DNA of 64,000 nt, taken from contig NZ_LVHF01000033.1 of assembly GCF_001650345.1 (NCBI RefSeq), forward strand, positions 868,001-932,000, in the 5' to 3' direction. Under the pieces are notes generated by a model. It did no database searches. It was given only the letters and a program-made list of their open reading frames with translations, and was not told the DNA's origin. Each line of letters starts with the position of its first letter. Positions within the stretch are counted from its first letter, which is position 1. Below are positions 36,582 through 45,193 of this stretch, in pieces. This DNA is from Photobacterium jeanii (lineage in GTDB: Bacteria > Pseudomonadota > Gammaproteobacteria > Enterobacterales > Vibrionaceae). The translations under genes and the position numbers were made by a program.

Positions 36582-38258
36582 ATGACAGACACTGTAGCCT
36601 CTAACGATAATTCACCTATAAGTGCTAATAGCGCTAATGGGCGTATGGTAACGAAAGATGCTTTGTTGTCGATTGAAAATCTTTCAGTTGGCTTTTCGCG
36701 GGGCAATGGTGAAACATCACAAGTCACCCACGATGTGAGTTTGAGTATCAAGCGGGGTGAAACCTTAGCGTTAGTCGGTGAGAGTGGCTCTGGTAAGTCT
36801 GTTACGGCTAACGCGATTTTGCGTTTATTACCCAAAAGAACAGCGCAGTATCTTGGCGGGCATATCCATTACGATGGCACTGATATGTTGCGTTGTAGCG
36901 AACGTGAAATGCGAGGTTTTCGTGGCAACCGCATAGGGATGATTTTTCAAGAGCCGATGATGTCGCTGAACCCGTTACATCGAATCGGTAAACAGTTGTG
37001 TGAAACGCTAGCTATTCACCGTGGGATGCGAGCAAAGCAAGCTGAGCAACACGCATTGGGTTGGCTAAAAAAGGTTGGGATTCGCGATGCAGAAAAAAGG
37101 CTAAATGCATACCCTCATGAGCTTTCAGGCGGCGAGCGTCAGCGCGTGATGATAGCGATGGCCTTGGTCAATGAACCGGAACTTTTAATTGCCGATGAAC
37201 CAACGACTGCATTGGATGTGTCAGTTCAAGCGCAGATCTTAAAGCTACTTAAACAGCTGCAACAAGAAATGGGCATGGCGATGCTTTTTATTACTCATGA
37301 TTTGAGTATCGTGCGCCAAATTGCTGATCGTGTGGCTGTGATGCAATTAGGGAAGTTGATAGAAATAGATGACAAGCACACTATATTTACTAACGCCTCT
37401 CACCCTTATACCCAAAAGCTGATTGACTCTGATCCGAAAGGTCAACCTGTTGGCGTTAACATGAAATCGGATGCGATGTTTGATGTGCAAGATTTGCGGG
37501 TGTGGTTTCCCATAAAAGGGGGATTACTCAAGCGCACGATTGATCATGTTAAAGCTGTTACTGATATTGGTTTTACTCTTCGTAAAGGACACAGTGTTGG
37601 GTTGGTAGGGGAAAGTGGCAGTGGTAAATCGACCACAGGAATGGCATTGCTCAAATTGGTTGAGAGCCAAGGTTTAATTGCTTTTGACGGGCAAGACATC
37701 TCTGCGTTTAATCGTAAACAAATGCTACCGTTCCGGCATCGGCTTCAAGTGGTATTTCAAGATCCCTTCTCTGCGTTAAATCCGCGGATGTCAGTGGCAC
37801 AAATTATTGGTGAAGGGTTAAAAGTGCATGAGCAGTTAACGCCTGAGCAGGAAGATACAGTGATTTGCCAAGCGATGCGTGATGTGGAGTTAGATCCTGA
37901 GACTCGGCATCGGTTTCCAAATGAATTTTCTGGAGGGCAGCGCCAGCGTATTGCGATTGCGCGTGCTCTCGTCTTAAAGCCTGAGTTTATTCTATTGGAT
38001 GAGCCAACGTCATCGCTCGATCGTACAGTACAAGCACAGGTTCTAGATTTGCTGAAAGAGCTTCAATTGAAGTACGGCTTGAGTTATCTCTTCATTAGCC
38101 ATGATCTGAATGTGGTCAAATCCTTGTGTCATTACACCTTGGTGTTGCGCCATGGTGAGGTGGTAGAGCAGGGCGAGACGGCACAGCTATTTAGTCAGCC
38201 GCAGCATGAATATACTCAGCAGTTAGTTCAATTGTCATCGGCAACAGAAATTGCATAA
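36582..38258 (+). CDS. yejF: Duplicated ABC ATPase YejF
   Basis: A 558-residue protein made of two complete ATPase domains. Walker A sequences are GESGSGKS in both halves (near residues 66 and 340), ABC signatures are LSGGERQR and FSGGQRQR, and Walker B regions are LLIADEPTTALD and FILLDEPTSSLD. The fused pair is typical of YejF and replaces separate OppD/OppF subunits. AAGGA precedes the start, three bases after the yejE stop. It powers the YejABE importer from the cytoplasmic face and ends the operon. Confidence 0.93.
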   Translation: MTDTVASNDNSPISANSANGRMVTKDALLSIENLSVGFSRGNGETSQVTHDVSLSIKRGETLALVGESGSGKSVTANAILRLLPKRTAQYLGGHIHYDGTDMLRCSEREMRGFRGNRIGMIFQEPMMSLNPLHRIGKQLCETLAIHRGMRAKQAEQHALGWLKKVGIRDAEKRLNAYPHELSGGERQRVMIAMALVNEPELLIADEPTTALDVSVQAQILKLLKQLQQEMGMAMLFITHDLSIVRQIADRVAVMQLGKLIEIDDKHTIFTNASHPYTQKLIDSDPKGQPVGVNMKSDAMFDVQDLRVWFPIKGGLLKRTIDHVKAVTDIGFTLRKGHSVGLVGESGSGKSTTGMALLKLVESQGLIAFDGQDISAFNRKQMLPFRHRLQVVFQDPFSALNPRMSVAQIIGEGLKVHEQLTPEQEDTVICQAMRDVELDPETRHRFPNEFSGGQRQRIAIARALVLKPEFILLDEPTSSLDRTVQAQVLDLLKELQLKYGLSYLFISHDLNVVKSLCHYTLVLRHGEVVEQGETAQLFSQPQHEYTQQLVQLSSATEIA

Positions 38259-38346
38259 ATATACTTAACTTCCTTTTCGTTGATGTGATATATCTAATTT
38301 AATTGAATCAAATGATTATCAATAAAACACAGGGAGAGAACGATTA

Positions 38347-39234
38347 ATGGATAAAATCAACACGGTTGCTATTGTTGGTGGCACTCATGGCAATGAGTAC
38401 TCAGGGATCTACTTATTACGCCATTGGGACAAGCAACCTGAGATCGTTTCGCGCAGTTCGTTTTCAACACAAACTGTTTTTGCTAATGCCAAAGCTCACG
38501 ATGAAAATAAACGTTATTTAGATGCTGATTTGAATCGTCAGTTCGGAATGGATGATTTGAATAATTATGAACTTCGTGGTTATGAACAATGCTTGGCAAA
38601 GTCATTAAATCAACAGTTGGGTCCGAAGGGTAACGCGAAAACGGATTTCATCATCGACTTACACAACACCACCAGTAACATGGGGCCATCTTTGATTCTA
38701 CTTCAAGCTGATGAGTTTAATCGTAAGATGGGCGCTTATGTGAAAGATAAAATGTCCGATGCCGTGGTGGTGTTTGAAGATCACGCTACTGTAGAAGAAC
38801 ATTACTTCGTGAGCTCAATTAGCAAGCAAGGGGTGATTGTTGAGATTGGTCCACAGCCGCAGTCGGTGATCCGCCAAGATATTCTTGATTGGATGGCTGA
38901 GATGACTAAGCACATTCTTGATTACATTGAGCTCCATAATACTCAGGCGCTACCTGATTTATCGAGTAGCTACGAAGCCTTTAAATACACAGAGACTCTG
39001 TCTTTACCTTTGGATGAAAAAGGTGAGCGAGCAGGAATGGTGCACAAAGCGGTTCAAGATGCGGATTTTTCGCCTTTAAAAGACGGTGACCCAATTTTTA
39101 CGCTGTTTAATGGTGAAGAAGTGTACTGGCAAGGTGATTATATTGCGTATCCGCACTTCATTAATGAGGCCGCGTATTACGATAATAACTTGGCGATGTC
39201 ACTGGCTGAGAAAATTATCGTCGAAACGGTCTAG
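38347..39234 (+). CDS. Aspartoacylase (AspA/AstE-type zinc hydrolase)
   Basis: A 295-residue zinc deacylase that hydrolyses N-acetyl-aspartate to acetate and aspartate. Zinc ligands are His and Glu in GGTHGNEYSGIY and His in IIDLHNTTSNMG; substrate-binding LDADLNRQF and the catalytic Glu in GVIVEIGPQP are visible. It lacks extra domains and is cytoplasmic. It follows the yej operon by 88 bases on the same strand, with its own AGGGAGAG ribosome site. Whether it is co-transcribed with yejF is not clear, though peptide import and N-acyl amino acid use would fit together. Confidence 0.85.
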   Translation: MDKINTVAIVGGTHGNEYSGIYLLRHWDKQPEIVSRSSFSTQTVFANAKAHDENKRYLDADLNRQFGMDDLNNYELRGYEQCLAKSLNQQLGPKGNAKTDFIIDLHNTTSNMGPSLILLQADEFNRKMGAYVKDKMSDAVVVFEDHATVEEHYFVSSISKQGVIVEIGPQPQSVIRQDILDWMAEMTKHILDYIELHNTQALPDLSSSYEAFKYTETLSLPLDEKGERAGMVHKAVQDADFSPLKDGDPIFTLFNGEEVYWQGDYIAYPHFINEAAYYDNNLAMSLAEKIIVETV

Positions 39235-39254
39235 TTTGATACAGCTTGTTACTT

Positions 39255-39288
39255 ATGCGAGGGGAGATGAATAGTGTGATCCTCGCAT
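39255..39288 (+). terminator. Possible hairpin after aspartoacylase gene
   Basis: ATGCGAGG and CCTCGCAT pair across an 18-base loop, 20 bases after the stop. No T-run follows, so it may be a weak terminator or a stabilising 3' hairpin. Confidence 0.35.
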
Positions 39289-39347
39289 CTTGACAGTGGT
39301 TTTGTATATAATCGCCTGCAACAAGATAATTTAAGTATGTAAGCACT

Positions 39348-39533
39348 ATGAACCGTAAAAAGAAAGTTAACGAGATTCTGAAAAAGAGACTGAAGAAAAA
39401 GAATGCTAAATTGCACAAAAGCAATAAGCCTCGTTACATATCGAAAGCTGAACGTGCCAAGATGGAACTCGAAAGTGCACAAACGACAGAGCCACAACAA
39501 GAGAGTTCAGAAACAAGCGCTGACTCTGAGTAA
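39348..39533 (+). CDS. DUF2986 family protein
   Basis: A 61-residue, highly basic N-terminal half (MNRKKKVNEILKKRLKKKNA, then SNKPRYISKAERAKME) followed by an acidic Gln/Glu/Ser tail. This matches DUF2986, a small family of Vibrionaceae and relatives with no known role. The charge pattern suggests RNA or ribosome contact, which is inference. It stands alone between the aspartoacylase and deaminase genes. Confidence 0.8.
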   Translation: MNRKKKVNEILKKRLKKKNAKLHKSNKPRYISKAERAKMELESAQTTEPQQESSETSADSE

Positions 39534-39674
39534 TTCAGGCTTTAATTTTTATACCTGTGACAGTATGTTAGTAACAGTTTCGGTATGATTTATTGAAAAT
39601 AAAGACCCATCAAGCCCTAATCAGAAGAGAAGGTGTTTGGCTGGGTTTTTATCTATTTTTTAGTGAGGAAAAAC

Positions 39675-40136
39675 ATGATTTCAAAGTGGGCAATACGATT
39701 TAATCAGATGGCTGAACTGGTTGCCTCTTGGAGTAAAGATCCTTCGACCCAAGTTGGCGCTGTGATCACCAAACAAAACCGCATTGTTTCTGTAGGCTTC
39801 AATGGTTACCCACACGGTATTTCGGATAGTGCGGAAACTGATGATCGCGATATGAAATACTTGAAAACATTGCACGCAGAAGAGAATGCCATTTTGTTCG
39901 CTAAGCGTGATTTAGATGATTGCGAAATTTGGGTGACGCATTTCCCATGCCCTAACTGCGCTGCAAAAATCATTCAAACAGGCATTAAAGCGGTGCATTG
40001 CCCTGAGCAAACAGAAGACTTTTTGTCTCGCTGGGGTGAAAAAGTGAAAGTAAGCCAAGAGATGTTTATGCAAGCAGGCGTGAAAGTAGATTGGTTGCCA
40101 CTTGATGAGCTTGAGCTAAGCGCTGCAGAAAGCTAA
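39675..40136 (+). CDS. Deoxycytidylate deaminase family protein
   Basis: A 153-residue zinc deaminase. ATG 39675 is chosen because GAGGA lies eight bases upstream; a longer frame from 39633 has no such support. Zinc motifs are TLHAEENAILFA (HAE, with the catalytic Glu) and FPCPNCAAKIIQ (PCxxC). SKDPSTQVGAVI and FNGYPHG are typical of dCMP deaminases, which make dUMP for thymidylate synthesis. Such single-domain proteins can also act on other cytosine nucleotides. A bidirectional terminator follows. Confidence 0.85.
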   Translation: MISKWAIRFNQMAELVASWSKDPSTQVGAVITKQNRIVSVGFNGYPHGISDSAETDDRDMKYLKTLHAEENAILFAKRDLDDCEIWVTHFPCPNCAAKIIQTGIKAVHCPEQTEDFLSRWGEKVKVSQEMFMQAGVKVDWLPLDELELSAAES

Positions 40137-40163
40137 TACATAAGAAAGTATGTATATGATTAG

Positions 40164-40189
40164 AAAACAGAGCCAATTGGCTCTGTTTT
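40164..40189. terminator. Bidirectional terminator
   Basis: AAAACAGAGCC and GGCTCTGTTTT pair around AATT between the convergent deaminase and nagA genes. Confidence 0.9.
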
Positions 40190-40213
40190 GTTATGTGCAA
40201 GATGTAAAACGTA

Positions 40214-41350
40214 TTAAACGAAGCGATGTTCTTTACCCATTTGGAAGGTGCTTTGCACTTCTAACGCTTTGTTAAGTAAAGTGATGTTGGCTTTATAGCC
40301 CGCAGCAATACGCCCGTACTCGTTTTCAATCCCCAAAGATTTAGCCGGATTTAAACTTGCTAAGCGAAGCGCTTCTTCTTTGCTGACACCTACGTGCTCA
40401 ATTAGGTTACGTACGCCTTCAATCATAGTGATGGCTGCGCCTGCGATGGTGCCATCAGCATAGTGACATTTTCCATCGGTAACATAGGCCGTTGTACCAG
40501 CCATGTCGTACTCTTTCATGTCAGTGCCTGCTGGGTTTACCGCATCTGTCACCATGAATAGCTTGTCGCCAAGTTGCTGGTGAGCAATGCGTACTGAAGC
40601 GTAAGAGGAGTGGATACCATCAACAATAATTCCTGCGTATGGCTTTTGATCAAAGATATAACCAACCGTACCAGGTTCGCGTGAACCGAGTGGTGTCATT
40701 GCGTTGTATAAATGCGTTGCCATGGTGATACCGTGTTTAGCGGCGCATTCGTCATAGGTAGAATTGGTATGACCCAGTGAAACCGTAATGCCAGCTTGTG
40801 TCAGAATATCGATCACTTTCTGCGAAGCGTTCTCTGGTGCCAGTGTTAACACGCTGATGTGTTTCGCATTGTCAGCAAGGTAGTGGGCAGTTTGCTCGTC
40901 AAGTTTACGAATACAATCTTCTTGGTGAGCGCCTTTTTTTTCTTTGCTAATGAAGGGACCTTCAAGGTGTAAGCCTAAAATGCCTTCGGCTTGTGGATCT
41001 TCAATACTTGCAACCAAATCAATGACTTCTTTCATTGGTTCTTCGCGGCTTGTGATGAAAGTCGGTAAATATTGGGTTGTGCCATGACGTAAGTTGGTTG
41101 CGTTCATGGTATCTAGGGTTGCTTTACGGCGATCAGTATTTAGCAGCACACCACCACAGCCATTGATTTGAACATCAATAAAGCCAGCCGTCGCAAGGGC
41201 GCCTTTTCCATCAATGGTATCTGCCGGTAATTCCGCGGCTTCCATTGCAACAACGCGTTCAATGGTATCGCCGTTTAAGATAATCGCTTGCTTGGTATGG
41301 ATTTGGTGCCCATCAAAGACATCAACATTGGTGATTGCACGTAAAGTCAT
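40214..41350 (-). CDS. nagA: N-acetylglucosamine-6-phosphate deacetylase NagA
   Basis: A 378-residue amidohydrolase that removes acetate from GlcNAc-6-phosphate in chitin and amino-sugar use. Visible motifs are AGFIDVQINGCGG, GLHLEGPFISKEKKGAHQ (metal-binding Glu), VSLGHTNS and THLYNAMTPL (His ligands), and the catalytic Asp in FMVTDAVNPAG. Start Met at 41350 has AAAGGA upstream; a longer frame to 41371 is less likely. It is a lone gene here without nagB, nagC or nagE, and I found no clear NagC operator. Vibrios often have several nagA copies. Confidence 0.92.
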   Translation of the reverse strand: MTLRAITNVDVFDGHQIHTKQAIILNGDTIERVVAMEAAELPADTIDGKGALATAGFIDVQINGCGGVLLNTDRRKATLDTMNATNLRHGTTQYLPTFITSREEPMKEVIDLVASIEDPQAEGILGLHLEGPFISKEKKGAHQEDCIRKLDEQTAHYLADNAKHISVLTLAPENASQKVIDILTQAGITVSLGHTNSTYDECAAKHGITMATHLYNAMTPLGSREPGTVGYIFDQKPYAGIIVDGIHSSYASVRIAHQQLGDKLFMVTDAVNPAGTDMKEYDMAGTTAYVTDGKCHYADGTIAGAAITMIEGVRNLIEHVGVSKEEALRLASLNPAKSLGIENEYGRIAAGYKANITLLNKALEVQSTFQMGKEHRFV

Positions 41351-41705
41351 GGCATGATTCCTTTTCACCAACCAAACCGCAGCTACATTGATTGGTTCTA
41401 TTAAATTATAGAAGGTGGCAGTATTTGTCAGATCTATATAACGCCACTTAATTCTTGGTTAAAAATAAGATACGCCTGATAACGTTAGAGGTCAATGCTT
41501 GAGCGTGATTTTGCTTTTAATCATACGTATAGGTAACTTGATTTTGGTTATGGAGTTATTATCTAAAACAGGGGAGGAATTAATTTTAATCATGATTTTG
41601 GTAAATAGGCACCGTCTGGCAATAAGTATTTAGAGTGATTTTTACTCATTTAATGTAGGTTATTCATAGAGGTCTTTTCAATTTTTGAAGCTCAAGAGCA
41701 AGTTT

Positions 41706-42655
41706 CTAGTTCTGTTCTTGGATCCTCTCATCCTCGGGCTGATAACGCTTTTGAACATCCTCAGAGTAAGGTGTGTTATTAGCTAATTCGGAGTAAGGAT
41801 CCATCGGTGATTTCCCTTTCAAAGCACTGTGTGCACGATATCAGTTATAACAATATCGGAATTCAACTAGATGCTTATTGGTGATTGTCAGTTCGATCTC
41901 TGCTGTTGGGTAATATGCACATTTGTCAGTCTTCTGAGACCGTTCAATCTTGCCATTGAGGTGTGAGTGAGGCTGGTTTATTCGGGGGGAATTTTATTCC
42001 ATATTCTTTGAGCATCTATTGAACAAACACATCAAAGAACGCTCGACCTCCTCTGTCGGGTTGAATTCTCTGAATTGGAAGAGGCATTTCGTCGATCACA
42101 CATTCAATAAAATCTAGCGGTTAGCTGCTGTACAACGTGAATAGCACTGCAAAACACGGTCGCGAGTACAATCATCGATTGTCGTGTATTGACAAACTCT
42201 AGGAGTGATTTTAGAAGTATCCATTTGTACTCTATCGCCAAGAATTGGCCGTTCATAGTGCTGAAAGTCTTGCTTCCTAGGGTATGTGACAATTGGGGGG
42301 AGCATTGGAGGTTAGCACTTTATGGATGGTTGCGGTGCTGAAATGAAGATTTTGAGAGCGTGCCAATTCATTTGGAGCTTTCTGCTCCAAGGTTTCTATT
42401 TTTCCTCATATCCAAAATCAACTTTTCAATATCAGGAGTAACTTTAATGTTAGGATAAGAATGAGGTTTTCGGATAATGCTTTTTTAAGTACGATAAACC
42501 ATCGTTTTCATATCGGGTTATCCACTTGCGAAGTGTTTGTCTTGAGATACCACAACGGTGGCAAACCAAGGCTGCATCACCGCATTCTTGATAGAGTTTT
42601 ACCCAATGTAATCTTTGTTGAATTTCTCTGTCCATAGACATCCAGTATAGTGACA
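41706..42655 (-). mobile_element. Decayed IS481-family insertion sequence with broken transposase
   Basis: Read on the minus strand from 42641, the frames give MDREIQQRLHWVKLYQECGD with a helix-turn-helix (RCGISRQTLRKWITRYENDG). After a frameshift comes KVTPDIEKLILDMRKNRNLG, and after another the DDE catalytic part: RPILGDRVQMDTSKI, TTIDDCTRDRVLQCY, PLPIQRIQ, then LNGKIERSQKTDK. The last visible codons end at 41706. At least three frameshifts and two internal stops make it a pseudogene. The right end may be TGTCACTATACTGGATGTC (minus strand, 42655-42637); no matching left end is visible, so the element is truncated or degraded. Confidence 0.85.
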
Positions 42656-42687
42656 GGATATCTATGAATTACATACTTAATAACTTG

Positions 42688-43137
42688 TTAATTATATAGC
42701 TCAATAGTATCTTCAATTTCAGATAATCGGCTAAAACTTTTATTGTTACAGGTTATTTTTTGTTTTTTATTTTCTATATCAATCTCTATGCTGATCTCTC
42801 GAGTATCTTCTCCTAGTTCAGCACTATTGTATTCTGTGAAAGTTAAGTTTTTCACGTTATTCTCTGATTTTAAAAATAAAGTATGCTCATCAACTAACGA
42901 CCTGTGGTAACTACCTTTTTCAAATGTTGAGTGTTCAAACTCACTTAGTGAAATTTTATCGTCGAAATTAAATTTTTTAAGTGTTAGTGCACTGTCTTCT
43001 AAGCATAGTAAAACTTCAACATCGGCAGGTATGCTGGACTGACAGTAAAAAACCTCAGTTTCACATTTAGCTGATGTAGCAAATGATAGAGACATTAAAG
43101 CGCTAGTGATTAAAGTAAGAGTGATTTTACGATGCAT
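42688..43137 (-). CDS. Small periplasmic protein, candidate immunity protein for the muramidase
   Basis: A 149-residue protein with a signal peptide (MHRKITLTLITSALMSLSFA, cleavage after TSA). The mature part is acidic, beta-rich and has four cysteines that could form two disulfides. The start Met at 43137 overlaps the end of the upstream muramidase gene by 11 bases, so the two are translationally coupled. A cell-wall hydrolase followed by a coupled, secreted small acidic protein is the standard layout of a type VI effector with its periplasmic immunity protein. No family is recognised; the role is inferred from position alone. It lies 32 bases from the end of the IS481 remnant. Confidence 0.6.
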   Translation of the reverse strand: MHRKITLTLITSALMSLSFATSAKCETEVFYCQSSIPADVEVLLCLEDSALTLKKFNFDDKISLSEFEHSTFEKGSYHRSLVDEHTLFLKSENNVKNLTFTEYNSAELGEDTREISIEIDIENKKQKITCNNKSFSRLSEIEDTIELYN

Positions 43138-44008
43138 GTTTTTTATAAGCCTCTGCAAGTTTCGTATCGTACTTATTTTTCTTATATTCAGAGCCATTAT
43201 AGCCCTTGGCAAACTGCGCCCAGTTTTTCTCGACCATGTGATTTTTTAATCCGCAGCTAACTATAAAAGATAAGAAAGCATCGAGTTGTTTTTTCTCTGA
43301 CTTATACATACTCGAAACAAAACTTTCTACGGTATCAAATCCCGCTAATTTATGGTTAAAACCCATAATTTGGAATGCGCCCCATGATGCTGACTTTAAT
43401 GCGTGTTGAGGGGATAAACTAATCGCATCCTCTAATCGCGGATATTCTTTTTCGCCACCTTTATAGAGTGTTCTGTTCCAGGTTCTACTGGATATATGAG
43501 GGTGGCTGACATCAAATTGCCGCTTCGTTAATTTAGAAAAGATGTGTGCTTCAAAAAGTATTTTTGGCTTTCCACTTAGTAAAAAGGCACTCCCGCGTGA
43601 TTCAACATCAATAACGGCTTTTATAACAGCAGCCTCACAACCGATCTTCTCAGCCATTTGGTCGATATCATGCTCTGTTATTTTTTCTGAACTCGAAGCA
43701 ACAGGCAGGCGATACGTAAGGGCATTTACTGCTGTTAGTTTCTCATTAAACTTTCGATGACTTCGGCCATTAACATCAATTTTTCCGTCGGGGCGAATCA
43801 TACCCACAATCTGTTTTTGAAAACACTTTATAGCGGCAACAGTCTTAGAGCGTTCAGGTTTAGAGCCTAATTTTCCATCAACGGCTAATTTTTGCGTTGG
43901 AGAAATGAAGTGTATTAGTTTATTTAAGGCTTTTTGAACAGATTTTATGTCGTTTGCTTTATTGTCGCCGTGAAGACCAACAGAAGAAGTAATATGAAGA
44001 TTTGCCAT
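43127..44008 (-). CDS. N-acetylmuramidase (DUF3380) with peptidoglycan-binding domain, candidate T6SS effector
   Basis: A 293-residue protein without a signal peptide. Residues 13-90 are a PG_binding_1-like domain (DIKSVQKALNKL ... RPDGKIDVNGRSHRKFN). Residues 108-290 are a DUF3380/PF11860 N-acetylmuramidase domain with the probable catalytic Glu136 in AVIDVESRGSAF, then KILFEAHIFSKLT, SASWGAFQIMGFN and FAKGYNGSEY. It should cut the MurNAc-GlcNAc bond of peptidoglycan. Phage endolysins share the fold, but no other phage gene is present. Lack of a signal peptide plus a coupled secreted partner downstream fit an orphan type VI antibacterial effector. No VgrG, PAAR or Hcp gene is in the window. 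Confidence 0.78.
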   Translation of the reverse strand: MANLHITSSVGLHGDNKANDIKSVQKALNKLIHFISPTQKLAVDGKLGSKPERSKTVAAIKCFQKQIVGMIRPDGKIDVNGRSHRKFNEKLTAVNALTYRLPVASSSEKITEHDIDQMAEKIGCEAAVIKAVIDVESRGSAFLLSGKPKILFEAHIFSKLTKRQFDVSHPHISSRTWNRTLYKGGEKEYPRLEDAISLSPQHALKSASWGAFQIMGFNHKLAGFDTVESFVSSMYKSEKKQLDAFLSFIVSCGLKNHMVEKNWAQFAKGYNGSEYKKNKYDTKLAEAYKKHAS

Positions 44009-44137
44009 AAGTGAACCTATATTTATGACTCAGTAATAGTAAGCTGATGTCTTGTATTTGCTTTTTTATCAAATCTTTTGGCTTTGATTGAAATAACAAT
44101 AGGTTAGGTTTCGATTGATGTCACATTATGACATTGA

Positions 44138-44332
44138 GTGAGAGTTTATAGCAGCAAGATCTACAAAGGGCATGAGCTTATGACGCTACGTGTGTATCAT
44201 GATGGTGTGATAGCTGTTCCTGAGCGTGGCACGTATTCTAATTATCAACAATGGCTAGCTTGGTACAAAGGAAAGGGTGTGAATTTGGCGAGTAACAGGC
44301 GATTACTTTGTTTAAAATTGATAGCCCTTTAA
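44138..44332 (+). CDS. Short protein or gene fragment, unknown
   Basis: The frame opens right after an in-frame stop and runs 64 codons to a clear terminator. The most protein-like part is YKGHELMTLRVYHDGVIAVP then YSNYQQWLAWYKGKGVN, which reads like a piece of a conserved domain. GTG 44138 or ATG 44180 could start it; neither has a good ribosome site. Given the nearby insertion-sequence remnant it may be the 3' remnant of a lost gene. I do not recognise it. Confidence 0.35.
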   Translation: MRVYSSKIYKGHELMTLRVYHDGVIAVPERGTYSNYQQWLAWYKGKGVNLASNRRLLCLKLIAL

Positions 44333-44348
44333 CTAACAGGGCTATTTT
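44320..44348 (+). terminator. Terminator after the short frame
   Basis: GATAGCCCT and AGGGCTATTTT pair around TTAACTAAC; the stem overlaps the end of the short frame. Confidence 0.7.
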
Positions 44349-44376
44349 ATCATTCATAAATTAGATTAGCCGCGAC

Positions 44377-44916
44377 TTATCGCTCGCCAACTGGGATCAT
44401 AATGTGAACATAAGGTGTGTCTTTCCACATAACATACGGGCCGCCGTTATTTGGGTCGACAGGTAGCGAATCCAGTAAGCTTTGATCGGGCGTTATTATC
44501 ATCAGGTGTGGTCCTTCTTTGACCCACTGATTATCTTTGGTTTCACCTGTAGCATAAGGATCGATATTACTTGCGCCTTGGTCACCTGCAAGCATATAAG
44601 AGATGCCGATTGTTTTTGCTTGGAACGGTTTTTTGTTCATCCAAGCATCAGCCCATTCCATCCAAGCTTCGTCCATACACATTGGCGCTTTACCTTCCAT
44701 CTGTGGTGGAGTAGGGAAGCAGGTATAACGGCTATCACCTTTTTGTAAGACATTCTTATCCCAATCGAGCACGGTGACTTTGTCTTTTAGTGTCGGTGGT
44801 GCTGCGCTTAATGCATCTTCTAGCATCTCTTTAGGGCTGGTATCAGCCGCATAAACATTACAACAGAGCCCTGCCAACAGCGTACTGGTTGTTAAGATAG
44901 TAAGTTTGTTATTCAT
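44377..44916 (-). CDS. Conserved periplasmic protein, unknown
   Basis: A 179-residue protein with a signal peptide (to about residue 23, VYA). The mature part has CFPTPPQMEGKAPMCMDEAW and a C-terminal half with GASNIDPYAT and GPHLMIITPDQSLLDSLPVD. I associate this pattern with a conserved proteobacterial secreted family lacking a known function. Two cysteines after the signal peptide could pair. The ribosome site is weak. It is probably monocistronic. Confidence 0.6.
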   Translation of the reverse strand: MNNKLTILTTSTLLAGLCCNVYAADTSPKEMLEDALSAAPPTLKDKVTVLDWDKNVLQKGDSRYTCFPTPPQMEGKAPMCMDEAWMEWADAWMNKKPFQAKTIGISYMLAGDQGASNIDPYATGETKDNQWVKEGPHLMIITPDQSLLDSLPVDPNNGGPYVMWKDTPYVHIMIPVGER

Positions 44917-45193
44917 AATTTATTTTCGGATTTTTATCCGCCTTGATTAGAACGCACTTAATTATAGGTGACGTTGTCACTCTGGGTTAATTAAGTAAGG
45001 CTTAAGCAAAAATCTCGTCTTATACAAACTTAGTCTTCATGGTTAGTAGCAAAAAAATACTTATTCATTAATGCGTTAGTATGGGCAGGCAAAGTTATGC
45101 GGGATGTGCCTATTTATTGATTTTAAGCAAACTGACCAATGTACCTTGGCGAATAAATCCATTAAGGTGTCGCTGAATTCTGTTGGAGGTGGT

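Noticed and set aside
43127..44008. Prophage endolysin cassette
   Set aside because: No holin, spanin, tail or integrase gene lies nearby, and the coupled downstream protein has a Sec signal and no membrane anchor.
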